DNA of 64,000 nucleotides from Actinobacteria bacterium IMCC26256 (GTDB lineage: Bacteria > Actinomycetota > Acidimicrobiia > IMCC26256): assembly GCA_001023575.1 (NCBI GenBank), contig CP011489.1:620001-684000 (forward strand). Direction: 5' to 3'. The translations under genes and the position numbers were made by a program. How positions within the stretch are numbered: the stretch's first letter is position 1; each line of letters begins with the position of its first letter. Shown here one piece after another: positions 25,878 through 34,837 of the stretch. Below the pieces are notes generated by a model, which worked only from the letters and a program-made list of their open reading frames with translations, ran no database searches and was not told the DNA's origin.

Positions 25878-26657
25878 ATGCCAAGACTAAACCTGAATGG
25901 GTCATCAGCGATTGTTACCGGTGGTGCCTCTGGCATCGGCGAGGCATGTGCACGGCAGTTGGCAGATCTCGGAGCAAGAGTTGTCATTGCCGACCTAAAT
26001 GAGGACGCTGGTACCGCTGTTGCAAAAGAAATCGGCGGATTATTCGTCATGTGCGATGTCTCGAATGAAGAAGATGGTGCAGCAGCAGTAGCAGCAGCAT
26101 CCGAGATGGGGCCACTACGCGTACTAGTCAACTCTGCTGGCCTCGGCTGGGCCGGACGCACAATTGACCGCAACAACGAGCCAATGGAGCAGAAGCACTT
26201 TGATTTCGTCATCAAGGTAAACCTGCTCGGATCATTCAACATGCTTCGCCTCTCTGCGGCGGCGATGGCCAAGACAGAGGCGATTACTGAAGACGGTCAG
26301 CGCGGTGCGATTGTAAACATGGCATCAGTTGCAGCGTTTGATGGCCAGACTGGTCAGGCTTGCTACTCAGCCTCTAAGGGTGGAATTGTCGGAATGACGC
26401 TCCCAATTGCGCGTGACCTTGCCCCTGCCGGTATTCGCGTTAACACCGTTGCTCCTGGTCTCATCGATACCCCGATCTACGGTGTCGGAGAGGCATCAGA
26501 GGCCTTTAAGGCAAATCTCGGCAAATCAGTACTCTTCCCGAAGCGTCTAGGGTCAGCCGAGGAGCTTGCATTTATGGTAATTGACCTGATCACGAACCCG
26601 TACATGAACGCCGAGATTGTGCGCGTTGATGGCGGAATCAGGATGCCACCTAAGTGA
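25878..26657 (+). CDS. SDR dehydrogenase, 3-hydroxyacyl-CoA dehydrogenase (HSD10) type
   Basis: 259 residues, classical SDR with TGGASGIG, Asp after strand 2 (IADLNEDAG, NAD preference), NSAG and the YSASKGG catalytic motif. The order of features and the neighbour (enoyl-CoA hydratase) fit an HSD10-like 3-hydroxyacyl-CoA dehydrogenase of short-chain or branched acyl oxidation, though steroid or alcohol substrates cannot be excluded. Start ATG is preceded by AAAGGGAACACG. A strong terminator lies 40 bp after the stop. Confidence 0.9.
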   Translation: MPRLNLNGSSAIVTGGASGIGEACARQLADLGARVVIADLNEDAGTAVAKEIGGLFVMCDVSNEEDGAAAVAAASEMGPLRVLVNSAGLGWAGRTIDRNNEPMEQKHFDFVIKVNLLGSFNMLRLSAAAMAKTEAITEDGQRGAIVNMASVAAFDGQTGQACYSASKGGIVGMTLPIARDLAPAGIRVNTVAPGLIDTPIYGVGEASEAFKANLGKSVLFPKRLGSAEELAFMVIDLITNPYMNAEIVRVDGGIRMPPK

Positions 26658-26697
26658 TCTAACGCGCCGAGAGGCGCACTTGAGAGTGGATGATTTA

Positions 26698-26730
26698 GAG
26701 GGCCCGGCCTAGTGCCGGGCCCTCTTCGTT
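26698..26730 (+). terminator. Strong rho-independent terminator
   Basis: A perfect 11-bp stem GAGGGCCCGGC (26698-26708) and GCCGGGCCCTC (26714-26724) with a 5-base loop is followed by TTCGTT. It closes the enoyl-CoA hydratase/SDR operon. A smaller hairpin GCGCC-GAGA-GGCGC precedes it at 26664-26677. Confidence 0.92.
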
Positions 26731-26764
26731 GTGCCTGTCTCACCCGGTCGTTAAGTTAGGTCCT

Positions 26765-27769
26765 ATGAATACTGACGGAGATGAGCAGAAGCGCGCTGGG
26801 CAGGGGAGTGAAGCGATGGCAGATGATCAAGTCTTAAATGATCTAGAGGGCGAGGGCCGGGATGGAGAGGTAGCCGCCGGATGGTATTCCGACCCGGCTC
26901 ACCGCTCCCACGCGCGCTGGCATGATGGCCGTCACTGGACCTCCACGATCGCAGTTGATGGTGCTGCTGCCACAGACCCTGCAGGCTTGGAGGGCATCGA
27001 CTCATCAATGCCAGTGGTGCTGGTGCCGGAGAGGCGCTCCTTGGATCGGTCTGAGAGGCGCGCAGTAAAGGCGGGGCGCAGAGCAGTGCGTGACGCCGAG
27101 CGCGCGCATGCGGTTGCCATCGCTGCGGCCGAACGCGCGGTTAGGGATGCAGAGATCTCGCGGAGTAATCAGTTGCAGATTGCGAATACACAATTGGCGG
27201 AGGCGGAGAGCCCGAGTGGTAAACGCATCGGCGAGTATCGCGGAGTGATTCTCCATGAGCGCACGCTTACAACACCCAAGGGCGGCACGGTCTGGCTGCG
27301 CGGATGCTCGGCTGATGTGGAGAGTGGAGGCAACCTCTCGATGTCTCACCGCCCAACGCTTACACGGCTCGCGGCCGGTGGTCTTCTATTCGGCGGGATC
27401 GGAATGCTTGGATCGCTCGCTGCTCAGAAGCGTGAGGTTGCAGATAAGCGTGAGCTGTACCTGCTGATCCAGACCGGCGAGGGCGGGATGGTCCTTCAGT
27501 GCCCACCGGATGATGGGCTTATTGTGAGGCAGTTTGCGATGGCCATCAATGCCTATGCGCGTGATGTAGATGCAAACAATGTTGAGCGGGCAGCAATCGC
27601 AGCATCATCTCGTGCAATTATTGGGCGTATCTCGGCTGATACATCAGAAGTAGATACAGCGATGGCGGCGGTGGAGCGTCTGCGCCATGACCCGACTCAT
27701 CTCGCAGCAATCGAGAGGGCAAAGGACGAAGTTCTTGCTCTTGAGTCAGGCCACCAGCATGGAGATTGA
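26765..27769 (+). CDS. DUF2510 domain protein with central coiled coil
   Basis: From the ATG at 26765 the product has 334 residues. A DUF2510 motif GWYSDPAHRSHARWHDGRHWT (residues about 38-58) is followed by an alanine/arginine-rich helical segment (SERRAVKAGRRAVRDAERAH), a beta-rich part (RGVILHERTLTTPKGGTVWL) with a short hydrophobic stretch (LAAGGLLFGGIGMLG), and a final helical part. DUF2510 usually lies at the N-terminus of actinobacterial proteins of unknown role, often membrane-associated. The start lies just after the terminator, so it is a separate unit. Confidence 0.8.
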   Translation: MNTDGDEQKRAGQGSEAMADDQVLNDLEGEGRDGEVAAGWYSDPAHRSHARWHDGRHWTSTIAVDGAAATDPAGLEGIDSSMPVVLVPERRSLDRSERRAVKAGRRAVRDAERAHAVAIAAAERAVRDAEISRSNQLQIANTQLAEAESPSGKRIGEYRGVILHERTLTTPKGGTVWLRGCSADVESGGNLSMSHRPTLTRLAAGGLLFGGIGMLGSLAAQKREVADKRELYLLIQTGEGGMVLQCPPDDGLIVRQFAMAINAYARDVDANNVERAAIAASSRAIIGRISADTSEVDTAMAAVERLRHDPTHLAAIERAKDEVLALESGHQHGD

Positions 27770-27876
27770 CGCATGCATATGAGGCAGCGAAGACTCAGAG
27801 CGTTATTCGTATTGAGTTTGCCAGAGTTTGATCTCCGCGGCACCAGTTAGACCTCCGGATGGGGGAGACTCAACCC

Positions 27877-28326
27877 ATGACAGTTAACGAACTCCCCGAT
27901 GCCAGCCTCCCAGCGCGAAAACGTATCGCCCTCGTTGCACACGACCATGAGAAGCAGCACTTGCTTGAGTGGGCGCGTGAGCACAGGGAGATTCTCTCGC
28001 AGCATCAACTCTGCGCTACCGGTACAACCGGGGGATTGCTTGCAGAGGAGCTTGGCCTTCCGATCGAGCGACTGAGATCTGGTCCTCTAGGAGGGGACCA
28101 ACAGATCGGTGCCCGAATCGCTGACTACGGAATCGACATGCTGCTTTTCTTCTGGGATCCACTAGAGCCTCAGCCGCACGACCCCGATGTGCGTGCGCTG
28201 CTGCGAATTGCAGTTGTCTGGAACATCCCTGTTGCATGCAACCGATCTACTGCAGACTTCTTGGTCTCGTCGCCGCTCTTCTCAGGCCCTTACGACCGCC
28301 AGGTAGCTCCGCACGTCTCTGCGTAA
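27877..28326 (+). CDS. mgsA: Methylglyoxal synthase
   Basis: 149 residues from the ATG at 27877, which has GGGGGAG nine bases upstream; the ATG at 27859 is less likely. It shows ALVAHDHEK (the conserved His), CATGTTGG (phosphate-binding), [11 protein letters not shown] with the catalytic Asp, and [15 protein letters not shown] followed by CNRSTADF. These are hallmarks of MgsA, which turns dihydroxyacetone phosphate into methylglyoxal and inorganic phosphate, a bypass of lower glycolysis used when phosphate is short. Monocistronic. Confidence 0.94.
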   Translation: MTVNELPDASLPARKRIALVAHDHEKQHLLEWAREHREILSQHQLCATGTTGGLLAEELGLPIERLRSGPLGGDQQIGARIADYGIDMLLFFWDPLEPQPHDPDVRALLRIAVVWNIPVACNRSTADFLVSSPLFSGPYDRQVAPHVSA

Positions 28327-28344
28327 GCGAGTACGGATGAACCC

Positions 28345-28995
28345 CTACGGTCGAGTGCCCCACTGATTTAGATGAGTGACATCTCGCGCTGGTAAGCGGT
28401 TGGCAGGCTTGAATGTATCTCCGGTGAAGTATGCGACCGGGAGGAGTGCAGCCTGCGTTACGTGGTCAGGAATTCCAAGGATCTCCGCAGCCTCTTTCTC
28501 GTACATGAGGTGCAGGGATGTCCAGGCTGTCCCGAGGCCACGAGCCCGAGCAGCTAGTGCGAAGGACCAGACAGCAGGAAGAATTGATCCGTAGGTTGAG
28601 GCCTGAGCGAGTACGCCTGCCTCCTCTACTCGGCCCTCAATGCAGGGAACAAGAAGTACAGGCACTTCATGCAGGTGCTCTGCGAGGTACCAAGCTGATT
28701 CAGCAACCTTGAGGCTGCTTGCTTCACGTGGGTCACCCGCCTCATACTCGGGGCGAGGCATCTGCGAATAGAGCGTTATAGCGTCTTTGTATAGGCGCGC
28801 TAACTCTGAGCGCTTAGCAGGATCGGTGACGACCATGAAAGACCAGCCCTGACGGTTCGATCCCGTCGGTGCCTGGAGTGCGATCTCGATGCACTCCATG
28901 ACATCGTCGAGTGATACCTCGCGGGTTAGATCGAGTCGCTTGCGCACCGACCTCGTTGTAGTGAGTAGTTCGTCGGCAGCAAGCAGATCCATCAT
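28345..28995 (-). CDS. Nitroreductase family flavoprotein
   Basis: 216 residues with the FMN nitroreductase plan: TTRSVRKRL (FMN phosphate region), ALQAPTGSNRQGWSFMVVTDP, and the C-terminal RARGLGTAWTSLHL. It reduces nitro or quinone compounds, or a related unsaturated substrate, using NAD(P)H and FMN in the cytosol. It is convergent with mgsA, 18 bp apart, and follows, by a 6-bp gap, the nitrobindin-like gene on the same strand, so the two minus-strand genes form an operon. Confidence 0.9.
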   Translation of the reverse strand: MMDLLAADELLTTTRSVRKRLDLTREVSLDDVMECIEIALQAPTGSNRQGWSFMVVTDPAKRSELARLYKDAITLYSQMPRPEYEAGDPREASSLKVAESAWYLAEHLHEVPVLLVPCIEGRVEEAGVLAQASTYGSILPAVWSFALAARARGLGTAWTSLHLMYEKEAAEILGIPDHVTQAALLPVAYFTGDTFKPANRLPARDVTHLNQWGTRP

Positions 28996-29001
28996 CTGGT
29001 G

Positions 29002-29568
29002 CTAGCCAACCCTGCGCAGAGTATTGCGGTCGGTGTGGGCGAAACCGCTTTCGTGCTTGCGGAGGTCAACCGAGGTTGTCTGGTCGTATGACCATGAGTT
29101 CTCGTCGTGCACTGTTATGTCAACGGTGTAGGAGGAGGTGCTTGCGTTCTGAGAGAAGTAAATGCTCTCAAGGAGTCCGTGAGTAAGGGAGCCTCTCTCG
29201 GCAGTCATCTTGAAACTGGTTGCATCAGCGGTGCAGGTTCCACCGGCTAGCACCATCGTTGAGCGTGGCACCAAGAAGCAGCGCATCACTTGCTGGTCGG
29301 CTGCGTCCCAGAGCCAGTAGCCGATCTCGGTGTGGAATGGCTCGTCTTCGCCATCCTTGTAGGCAGCCATGCGGTAGTCGAGTCCGTATACAGACTGCTC
29401 GCCGTTGACCACCGGTCCGAACGGGTTCATCGTGACCTTCTCGGTGTAGAGGGTCTCCGCTACGGCGTCTTTGTCATTGTGGAAGGAGACGTCGACTCCC
29501 TCCGTTCCTTCCCATGTGCCGATCAGGGCGGCGAGCGGTCCAAGGTCTTTGGGGTCAGGTGCTGGCAT
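29002..29568 (-). CDS. FABP/nitrobindin-like beta-barrel protein
   Basis: 188 residues beginning with LAALIGTWEGTEGVDV, the GTWxG motif of the fatty-acid-binding-protein-like nitrobindin/THAP4 group, followed by alternating beta strands (YRMAAYKDGEDEPFHTEIGYW) and ending GFAHTDRNTLRRV, where nitrobindins place the haem-binding His. The GxWxGxG motif is only partly kept, so haem binding is uncertain. Members bind haem and react with NO or peroxynitrite. It is co-transcribed with the nitroreductase, which fits a role in nitrogen-oxide or lipid stress. Confidence 0.78.
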   Translation of the reverse strand: MPAPDPKDLGPLAALIGTWEGTEGVDVSFHNDKDAVAETLYTEKVTMNPFGPVVNGEQSVYGLDYRMAAYKDGEDEPFHTEIGYWLWDAADQQVMRCFLVPRSTMVLAGGTCTADATSFKMTAERGSLTHGLLESIYFSQNASTSSYTVDITVHDENSWSYDQTTSVDLRKHESGFAHTDRNTLRRVG

Positions 29569-29710
29569 GGTGTTTCCTCTCGAGAAATTGGTTCGGATTC
29601 AGAGTCAAAACGTAGCCGAGGTGGGCGATTCATCCCGAGTCCAGTGACAAAGACCACAATTAGCGAGTTAGGTCTCATCTTTGGCTCGCTACATGGGGCA
29701 GGATTGCAGA

Positions 29711-30256
29711 GTGGATGATTTTAAGGATGAACAGCCCACTGAATCAAGTGCGGTTGTGGATGAGTTTGAGGCTGCGGCGGTAGAGCGTTTCGGGATCGCT
29801 GTGGGGGAGAGGCTTCGCTCCGTGCGAACCCAGAAGGGGCTTTCTCTCCATGCCGTCGAGGTTGAGTCAAATAAAGAATTCAAGGCCTCCGTGCTCGGGG
29901 CATATGAAAGAGGCGAGCGCTCAATCTCTGCGCCGCGCTTGCTCCGGCTCGCAGATTTCTATGGGGTGCGCGCTGAGGTCATGATGCCCCAGCCCGAGGG
30001 CATGATTGCGCTCCCAGGAGACACCAGTCGTGAGAGCATCAGCCTCGATTTGGTCGGACTCTCTGCGCTCTATTCTCCGATGGCCGAGGCGATTCGTCGC
30101 TACGTATCTGCAATCCAGATTCGCCGTGGAGACTATGCCGGCAAGGTGATGACGCTCCGGAGAGACGACATAACTGTCCTCGCATCGGTCCTCGGCACCA
30201 CGAACGCAGCGCTCATCGCTGATCTTGAGGCAAAGGGCTTAGTGGTTAAACGGTGA
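29711..30256 (+). CDS. bldD: BldD-like XRE transcription regulator with c-di-GMP-binding signature
   Basis: 181 residues from a GTG with AGGA seven bases upstream; ATGs at 29681 and 29693 are alternatives. The N-terminal helix-turn-helix (ERLRSVRTQKGLSLHAVE, LGAYERGERSISAPRLLRLADFYGV) and the C-terminal domain (LQRYAATIQ-like RRYVSAIQIRRGDYAGKVMTLRRDD) align throughout with Streptomyces BldD. The ligand signature RGD-x8-RxxD (codons at 30125-30169) is intact, so c-di-GMP-driven dimerisation is predicted. BldD represses developmental and other genes in Streptomyces; the targets here are unknown. The stop overlaps the purU start. Confidence 0.9.
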   Translation: MDDFKDEQPTESSAVVDEFEAAAVERFGIAVGERLRSVRTQKGLSLHAVEVESNKEFKASVLGAYERGERSISAPRLLRLADFYGVRAEVMMPQPEGMIALPGDTSRESISLDLVGLSALYSPMAEAIRRYVSAIQIRRGDYAGKVMTLRRDDITVLASVLGTTNAALIADLEAKGLVVKR

Positions 30257-31095
30257 ATCAAGACGTTGTGGTCTTAGTCTCCGCTCCAGACCGGCCCGGG
30301 CTTGTTGCTGACACGACTTCCTATGTGCGCGACATCGGTGGGAATATCGCCGAGGCAGAGCAGCACACGATTCCGGGTTTGGCATTTGTGCAGCGGATGG
30401 TTATCTCGATCCCGAGTGCTCAGTCTGTTGAGATCATGCGCGACGAGATAGTGGCTCTCACCTCAGGTGTAGTGACATGCCACCTCATAGGGACTCGTAC
30501 TCGGATCGCACTATTTGTCTCTCGTGCCGGTCATGCCGCGTACGACGTGATGTCGAAGGTAGCGCTTGCTGAGAATCCCATTGATGTCGCTTGCATCGTC
30601 TCCGATCAGCCTGACCATGCGGACTTAGCTCGACGATTCGACGTGCCGTTTGTCGAAGTCGCGGTAGATGGACGCAGCAGAGAGGAGCACGAGTCTGCAG
30701 TGCTAGAGGCTCTTGATGGCTTTGATTTTGATCTTGTCGTTCTTGCTCGGTATATGCGTATTCTCTCGGCTGATTTCTTAGACCGAATTAATTCACCCGC
30801 AATCAATGTGCATCATGCGCTCTTGCCAGCATTTATAGGTGCGGGCGCCTACCAGCGAGCATGGGATCGTGGAGTAAAATTGATCGGAGCCACTGCGCAC
30901 TATGCGACCGTAGACCTCGATGAAGGGCCCATCATTGCCCAAGCATCAACTCCAGTATCTCATCGCGACGGGCCGGAAGACTTAGCTCGGAGAGGGCGCG
31001 AACTTGAGTGTGCAGTTCTTGCTCAAGCCCTATCTGCTCATTGCCAGTTTCGCGTATTGCTAACGGGTAATCGCACGATCATCTTTGAGGACTAA
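30253..31095 (+). CDS. purU: Formyltetrahydrofolate deformylase
   Basis: 280 residues. An N-terminal ACT domain (VLVSAPDRPGLVADTTSYVRDIGGNI) is followed by the formyltransferase-like domain with FVSRAGHAAYDVM, LARYMRILSADFL and NVHHALLPAFIGAGAYQRAWDRGVKLIGATAHY, containing the Asn-His active site of PurU. It hydrolyses 10-formyl-THF to formate and THF, balancing one-carbon pools. GTG start overlaps the bldD-like stop (GTGA). Its 3' end is only 3 bp from the convergent hydrolase gene. Confidence 0.94.
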   Translation: MNQDVVVLVSAPDRPGLVADTTSYVRDIGGNIAEAEQHTIPGLAFVQRMVISIPSAQSVEIMRDEIVALTSGVVTCHLIGTRTRIALFVSRAGHAAYDVMSKVALAENPIDVACIVSDQPDHADLARRFDVPFVEVAVDGRSREEHESAVLEALDGFDFDLVVLARYMRILSADFLDRINSPAINVHHALLPAFIGAGAYQRAWDRGVKLIGATAHYATVDLDEGPIIAQASTPVSHRDGPEDLARRGRELECAVLAQALSAHCQFRVLLTGNRTIIFED

Positions 31096-31098
31096 TCC

Positions 31099-31998
31099 CT
31101 AACTGAGCTCGAGGTGTAGCCAGGCCGAGGCCCGCTCAATTACGTCGTTACGCGAGCGGGTGTGGGCCAAAAGGTCGTGGTTACATGCACCGTCGCACTC
31201 CGTTGTGTACCAGTGAACTGTTACATCCCGTTTCGCTGAACGCATAGCACTCGCAAGAGTTGTGGTCTGCGTAGGAACAACAATTCCGTCACTTGTACCG
31301 TGAAGCATCAACGTTGGTGCGGAGATAGCGGTCGCAGATGGAATGATATTGACGTCGGTAGGGAGTGGAGTACCAAATCCCTGCACCTGACCAGTAACCA
31401 TTCCGGCGAGATCCACAATTGGCTCCTCGGCGCCGGTGCGGGCTGATCGAAGCAGTGCCGCTCCGCCGCCTCTCGAGTATCCAAGGATCCCAAGTTGATC
31501 TGGGGCTACTCCTGTTGCTTCAAGTGTCGCATCTACAAGCGCCTGAACTGCGCCTACAGACGCCTCGGAGACCCCAGTAAAATCAGGCGCATTGGCGCAG
31601 TCGGTAGGCGAGACGAGGCTGTTGGTCTTGGGGCGGCCAAACCAGCAGCCTGCTGCAACATCAAAACCCTGTGCCGCAAAGTCTCGAGCGAGCTTTACAT
31701 AGGTCTCGGTTAATCCATCGCTACCTGGGAGAATCAAGAGTGCTGGGTGCGGTCCATCGCCTTGAGCACGAAGAAGTGCCAGTCGAACCTCTCGCCCATT
31801 TGGAGCTGGGGACGCGAACCATTCAACAGCGGTTGAAGGGTTACCAACTGTCGCTCCAGTTCGCGTAAACGCTGTCACAGGGACTGCTGCACAAGCAGTT
31901 GCAACCATCGCGAGAGCAATCACTCCAGCGATAGACGCGATGCGCCGCCGAACTGCTCGGGCGCCTCTCGTCGTTGTGGATCTTCGAATGTTTAGCAT
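31099..31998 (-). CDS. Exported dienelactone-hydrolase-like alpha/beta hydrolase (possible lipoprotein)
   Basis: The ATG at 31998 is preceded by AAGGAG, giving 299 residues; a GTG nine codons upstream is not needed. A basic leader and hydrophobic segment (IASIAGVIALAMVATACAAV) end in a lipobox-like ATAC. The hydrolase part has LLILPGSDG, the nucleophile GYSRGGGA, the acid Asp in LHGTSDGIVVP and a His in CNHDLL, matching dienelactone-hydrolase-type enzymes. Two pairs of cysteines (CWFG/DCAN, ECDGAC) could form disulfides outside the membrane. The substrate is unknown. Confidence 0.85.
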   Translation of the reverse strand: MLNIRRSTTTRGARAVRRRIASIAGVIALAMVATACAAVPVTAFTRTGATVGNPSTAVEWFASPAPNGREVRLALLRAQGDGPHPALLILPGSDGLTETYVKLARDFAAQGFDVAAGCWFGRPKTNSLVSPTDCANAPDFTGVSEASVGAVQALVDATLEATGVAPDQLGILGYSRGGGAALLRSARTGAEEPIVDLAGMVTGQVQGFGTPLPTDVNIIPSATAISAPTLMLHGTSDGIVVPTQTTTLASAMRSAKRDVTVHWYTTECDGACNHDLLAHTRSRNDVIERASAWLHLELS

Positions 31999-32225
31999 CT
32001 CTGTCGTTCTCCTTGTTGCGGACACTTAGAGCATCGGCAGCATGGAGATAGGCCTTGAGGCCTGCATCAAGTAACAGAGGAAATTGCTAGCGCTATAGCG
32101 GGACCACGTAAAAAGTTGGGTCTTTGGGCCTAAGGAGAGGACCTATTTATGGGCGATTTTTATGGCCCATTGGGGGGTCGATTTGGCCGAGAGAATCCGA
32201 ACCAGAGACAGAACCGCTGAAGGTT

Positions 32226-33449
32226 TTAGGAGTCCTGGAGCACAACGATGGAGCCGGTGTAGACAGCAACCCAGACTCGATTGGTCGTGGGTTCATAGGT
32301 GATCCCGATCGGGTGCTCACCTGTAGGGATCGTCTGAAGTATGGCGAGATCTGAGGCTCGCACTTTGGCAACAGTATTGGAGTCGTAGTTGACAACGTAA
32401 AGCGCAGTGCCGTCTGGAGAGATAGCCATGCTCCTCGGTTGACTCCCAGTATTCACTCGCCCGACAACTGCTCCGGTTGTCGTATCAACCTTCACAACCT
32501 GCCCATCTTTATTTAGAGTCAGATAAAGGTAGCGCCCTGTCGGGTCAATCACTACATGCCGGGGGCCTCCGCCGACGTTGCGAATATAAGACACCCCTAG
32601 GGTCCCTAGGTCAATTACTGCGACATCTCTTGTGCCCATGACGGCGATGTATGCCTTGCTCGAGTTTGGGTTAACGGCTATGCCGCGTGGATACGCACCT
32701 ACTGGAATGCGCTTTACTTCTTTCATTGAGGAGCGATCAACAACGGAGACCGCAGCAGAGCACCAATTTGAGACGAGCACGTAGCGATTATCGGGTGTCA
32801 CAGCGACGTATTTTGGAACTGCGCCGACCGCCGCTACCGCGTTGATGCTCAAAGTTTTCATATCGATTCGATAGAGAAAAGACTCGGAGGTTCCATCTCC
32901 TGCATTGCAATTATCCGACCCCTCCGGGCCAAATCCGGAGCCGTACATTGAGTAGTTCGAGACGTAAGCGGTTCGGCCATCAGGCGAGTATGCGGCCTCA
33001 ACCGGAGACCCCTTAGAAATCCCAGGGTGACCCGGTGCGCCAAAACCAGTTAGGTCAACGGAGTCGGGAATCGTCTTGACCAAATTTCCGTCAGTGTCGT
33101 AAACAGTTACCGAGTGCTGGTACATCATGTTCTGTGCTGAGACGAGGCCGCGTCCAGAGGCCACAACAGACTTAGGGGAGATGGCGCCGTTTATTGTGCG
33201 GAGAGTCGTTAGGCGGCCGGCCTCCGATGGCGTCTTAGATTGAGAGGTTGTAGTAGCTGGTGGCGTTGAACTGCTCGTATCCCCTGGATCGGTCTGCGGA
33301 GGCCTCTGCTGACTCGTAGTTGTGGGGAGCGCATTCTGCGAGGAGCCATCGTCGGCGCCATTCTCTCTGCCGCCGACTACAAGTGCAGCAACGAGAGCAA
33401 AGGCAACAGTCGCAGCGCCGATAAGAACAATTGAGATGCGCCGGTCCAT
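32226..33449 (-). CDS. Secreted or anchored YVTN-type beta-propeller protein
   Basis: 407 residues. An N-terminal membrane segment (IVLIGAATVAFALVAALVVGG) is followed by a Thr/Ser/Pro linker (about 35-80), then repeats of YncE/YVTN type: AYSPDGRTAYVSNY, VTPDNRYVLVSNW, VNPNSSKAYIAVM, IDPTGRYLYLTLN, ISPDGTALYVVNY, YEPTTNRVWVAVY, that is six or seven propeller blades of about 42 residues. Such proteins are surface or periplasmic scaffolds of unknown ligand. It lies 61 bp after another secreted protein gene (AOC/dirigent-like) on the same strand, likely an operon. Confidence 0.88.
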   Translation of the reverse strand: MDRRISIVLIGAATVAFALVAALVVGGRENGADDGSSQNALPTTTSQQRPPQTDPGDTSSSTPPATTTSQSKTPSEAGRLTTLRTINGAISPKSVVASGRGLVSAQNMMYQHSVTVYDTDGNLVKTIPDSVDLTGFGAPGHPGISKGSPVEAAYSPDGRTAYVSNYSMYGSGFGPEGSDNCNAGDGTSESFLYRIDMKTLSINAVAAVGAVPKYVAVTPDNRYVLVSNWCSAAVSVVDRSSMKEVKRIPVGAYPRGIAVNPNSSKAYIAVMGTRDVAVIDLGTLGVSYIRNVGGGPRHVVIDPTGRYLYLTLNKDGQVVKVDTTTGAVVGRVNTGSQPRSMAISPDGTALYVVNYDSNTVAKVRASDLAILQTIPTGEHPIGITYEPTTNRVWVAVYTGSIVVLQDS

Positions 33450-33510
33450 CTGTTGAATTGTAGGTGTTAAGTCAGGCTACAAGGAGTCGGTAGTGCTTGT
33501 TTATTCTTGC

Positions 33511-34032
33511 CTATCGAGACTTTAGGCGAATGACGAATTTTGACTTAACATCAGCACCAACTGCAGCGGTGCGCAATCCGGTGAAGGTTCCCTTTCCCTC
33601 AGCGTGCAGCCATTTCCCAGTTCCCCCGATAACTTTGAACGGGGCGAAGACGCGCGTGTCGGTTCCGTTAGGAAGAACCTCTGCCTTGCCGTTCATCTGA
33701 ACTCCGAGACTGCTGCCATCCTCAGCAGTGAATGTTATGAACCCGAAGAATGGACCGTTTCCCTTTAGGTAATTGACATTGCCGATCGTCTCTACGTCAA
33801 TCGGATTGCTCCCGCTTTCGTCTCGCCCTACTAGGAGATTGAATCCGTAAACGCGCCGACCATTCGGAGAGACGGTATGTGTGATCTTCTGCTGAGAGGA
33901 GATTGATGCCTCGACCTTGATAACACGTTTGGTGATAGTTGCGGCGCCTGCGGATGAAGCGAGTGGAGCAGCGAGAAGTGCAACTACCAGAGTCGTGGTG
34001 CTTGAGAATATGGCGATTCGTTTCTTAATCAT
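33511..34032 (-). CDS. Secreted AOC/dirigent-like beta-barrel protein
   Basis: 173 residues with a signal peptide (SSTTTLVVALLAAPLASSAGA). The mature part is all beta and includes FFGFITFTAEDGSSLGVQMNG and FKVIGGTGKWLHAEGKGTFTGLR; the VIGGTGKF/W..A.G..G pattern is typical of allene-oxide-cyclase/dirigent-like barrels found in actinobacterial exported proteins. Catalytic residues cannot be assigned and the role is unknown. The start ATG has no strong SD visible. Confidence 0.72.
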   Translation of the reverse strand: MIKKRIAIFSSTTTLVVALLAAPLASSAGAATITKRVIKVEASISSQQKITHTVSPNGRRVYGFNLLVGRDESGSNPIDVETIGNVNYLKGNGPFFGFITFTAEDGSSLGVQMNGKAEVLPNGTDTRVFAPFKVIGGTGKWLHAEGKGTFTGLRTAAVGADVKSKFVIRLKSR

Positions 34033-34182
34033 TAATGCTCCTCTGGATTTGTCTTCGCGCTTTGGCCATTTTTGGGGTCAACAAGTAGAGGCTAATCCTG
34101 TTTGCTGAGGAAGAGAGGCTCAGTGCCGCTGAGATGGAGGCTGAATTGGCGGTTGGGGCTGTGTGGTGGTTGTATCTCATTT

Positions 34183-34830
34183 ATGTCTGAGCAGGAACTA
34201 TTCGAGGCCCGACTGAATGCTGCCTCATCTTTGCGGCGTCTCAATCACGAACTAGTTGGGCGTGATAGTGATCTTGAGACCCTAAATCGCGTTTCTGTAG
34301 AGGCCGCAGCGCTTGCAGATGCACTAGTGCCCTTTGAGCGTAGAGATCGAGCCGCTGCACTCTCAGAACACGTTGAGCGCATGTTTGGTATGGCCCAAGA
34401 TGGCGAAGAGATTGATATTTCGCACGCAGCATTCTCAGTAATGGCAGACCGAGCCATCGGGGGCCCAGCGAACCCGACAGGCGTTGATATTGCGGTGGAT
34501 TTCAATGAAGACGAGATAGTGGCAACTGTCGTTTTCAAAGCTGCCAACGAGGGGGGTCCTGGTAGGGCGCACGGCGGAGTGGTAGCAGGTGTCTTCGATG
34601 ACGTCACTGGTTACGTACTACGAATTGCCCAGACAGCCGCGTTTACTGGAACGATCAGCGTGCGCTACCACAAGCCGACCCCCATGGAGGTTCCTCTTAC
34701 TTTCCGTGCTCGTCTGAACGGACGAGAGGATCGGAGGTTGTTCATCTCCGCTGATTGCCATGACGGAGAGACGCTTATCTCCTCATGTGAAGCGACGTAT
34801 ATAACTATCGACCCGTCGCTTTTTGCTTAA
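34183..34830 (+). CDS. PaaI-type hotdog thioesterase
   Basis: 215 residues from the ATG at 34183; the in-frame upstream extension to 34102 is rich in Arg/Trp/Cys and unlikely to be coded. The N-terminal 90 residues are helical; the C-terminal hotdog fold has PGRAHGGVVAGVFDDVTGYVL, with HGG and the Asp acid typical of PaaI/4HBT thioesterases, then ISVRYHKPTPMEVPL. It would hydrolyse an acyl-CoA thioester in the cytosol. Divergent to the AOC-like gene and convergent (7 bp apart) with the next lipoprotein gene. Confidence 0.86.
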   Translation: MSEQELFEARLNAASSLRRLNHELVGRDSDLETLNRVSVEAAALADALVPFERRDRAAALSEHVERMFGMAQDGEEIDISHAAFSVMADRAIGGPANPTGVDIAVDFNEDEIVATVVFKAANEGGPGRAHGGVVAGVFDDVTGYVLRIAQTAAFTGTISVRYHKPTPMEVPLTFRARLNGREDRRLFISADCHDGETLISSCEATYITIDPSLFA

Positions 34831-34837
34831 ACGGAGT

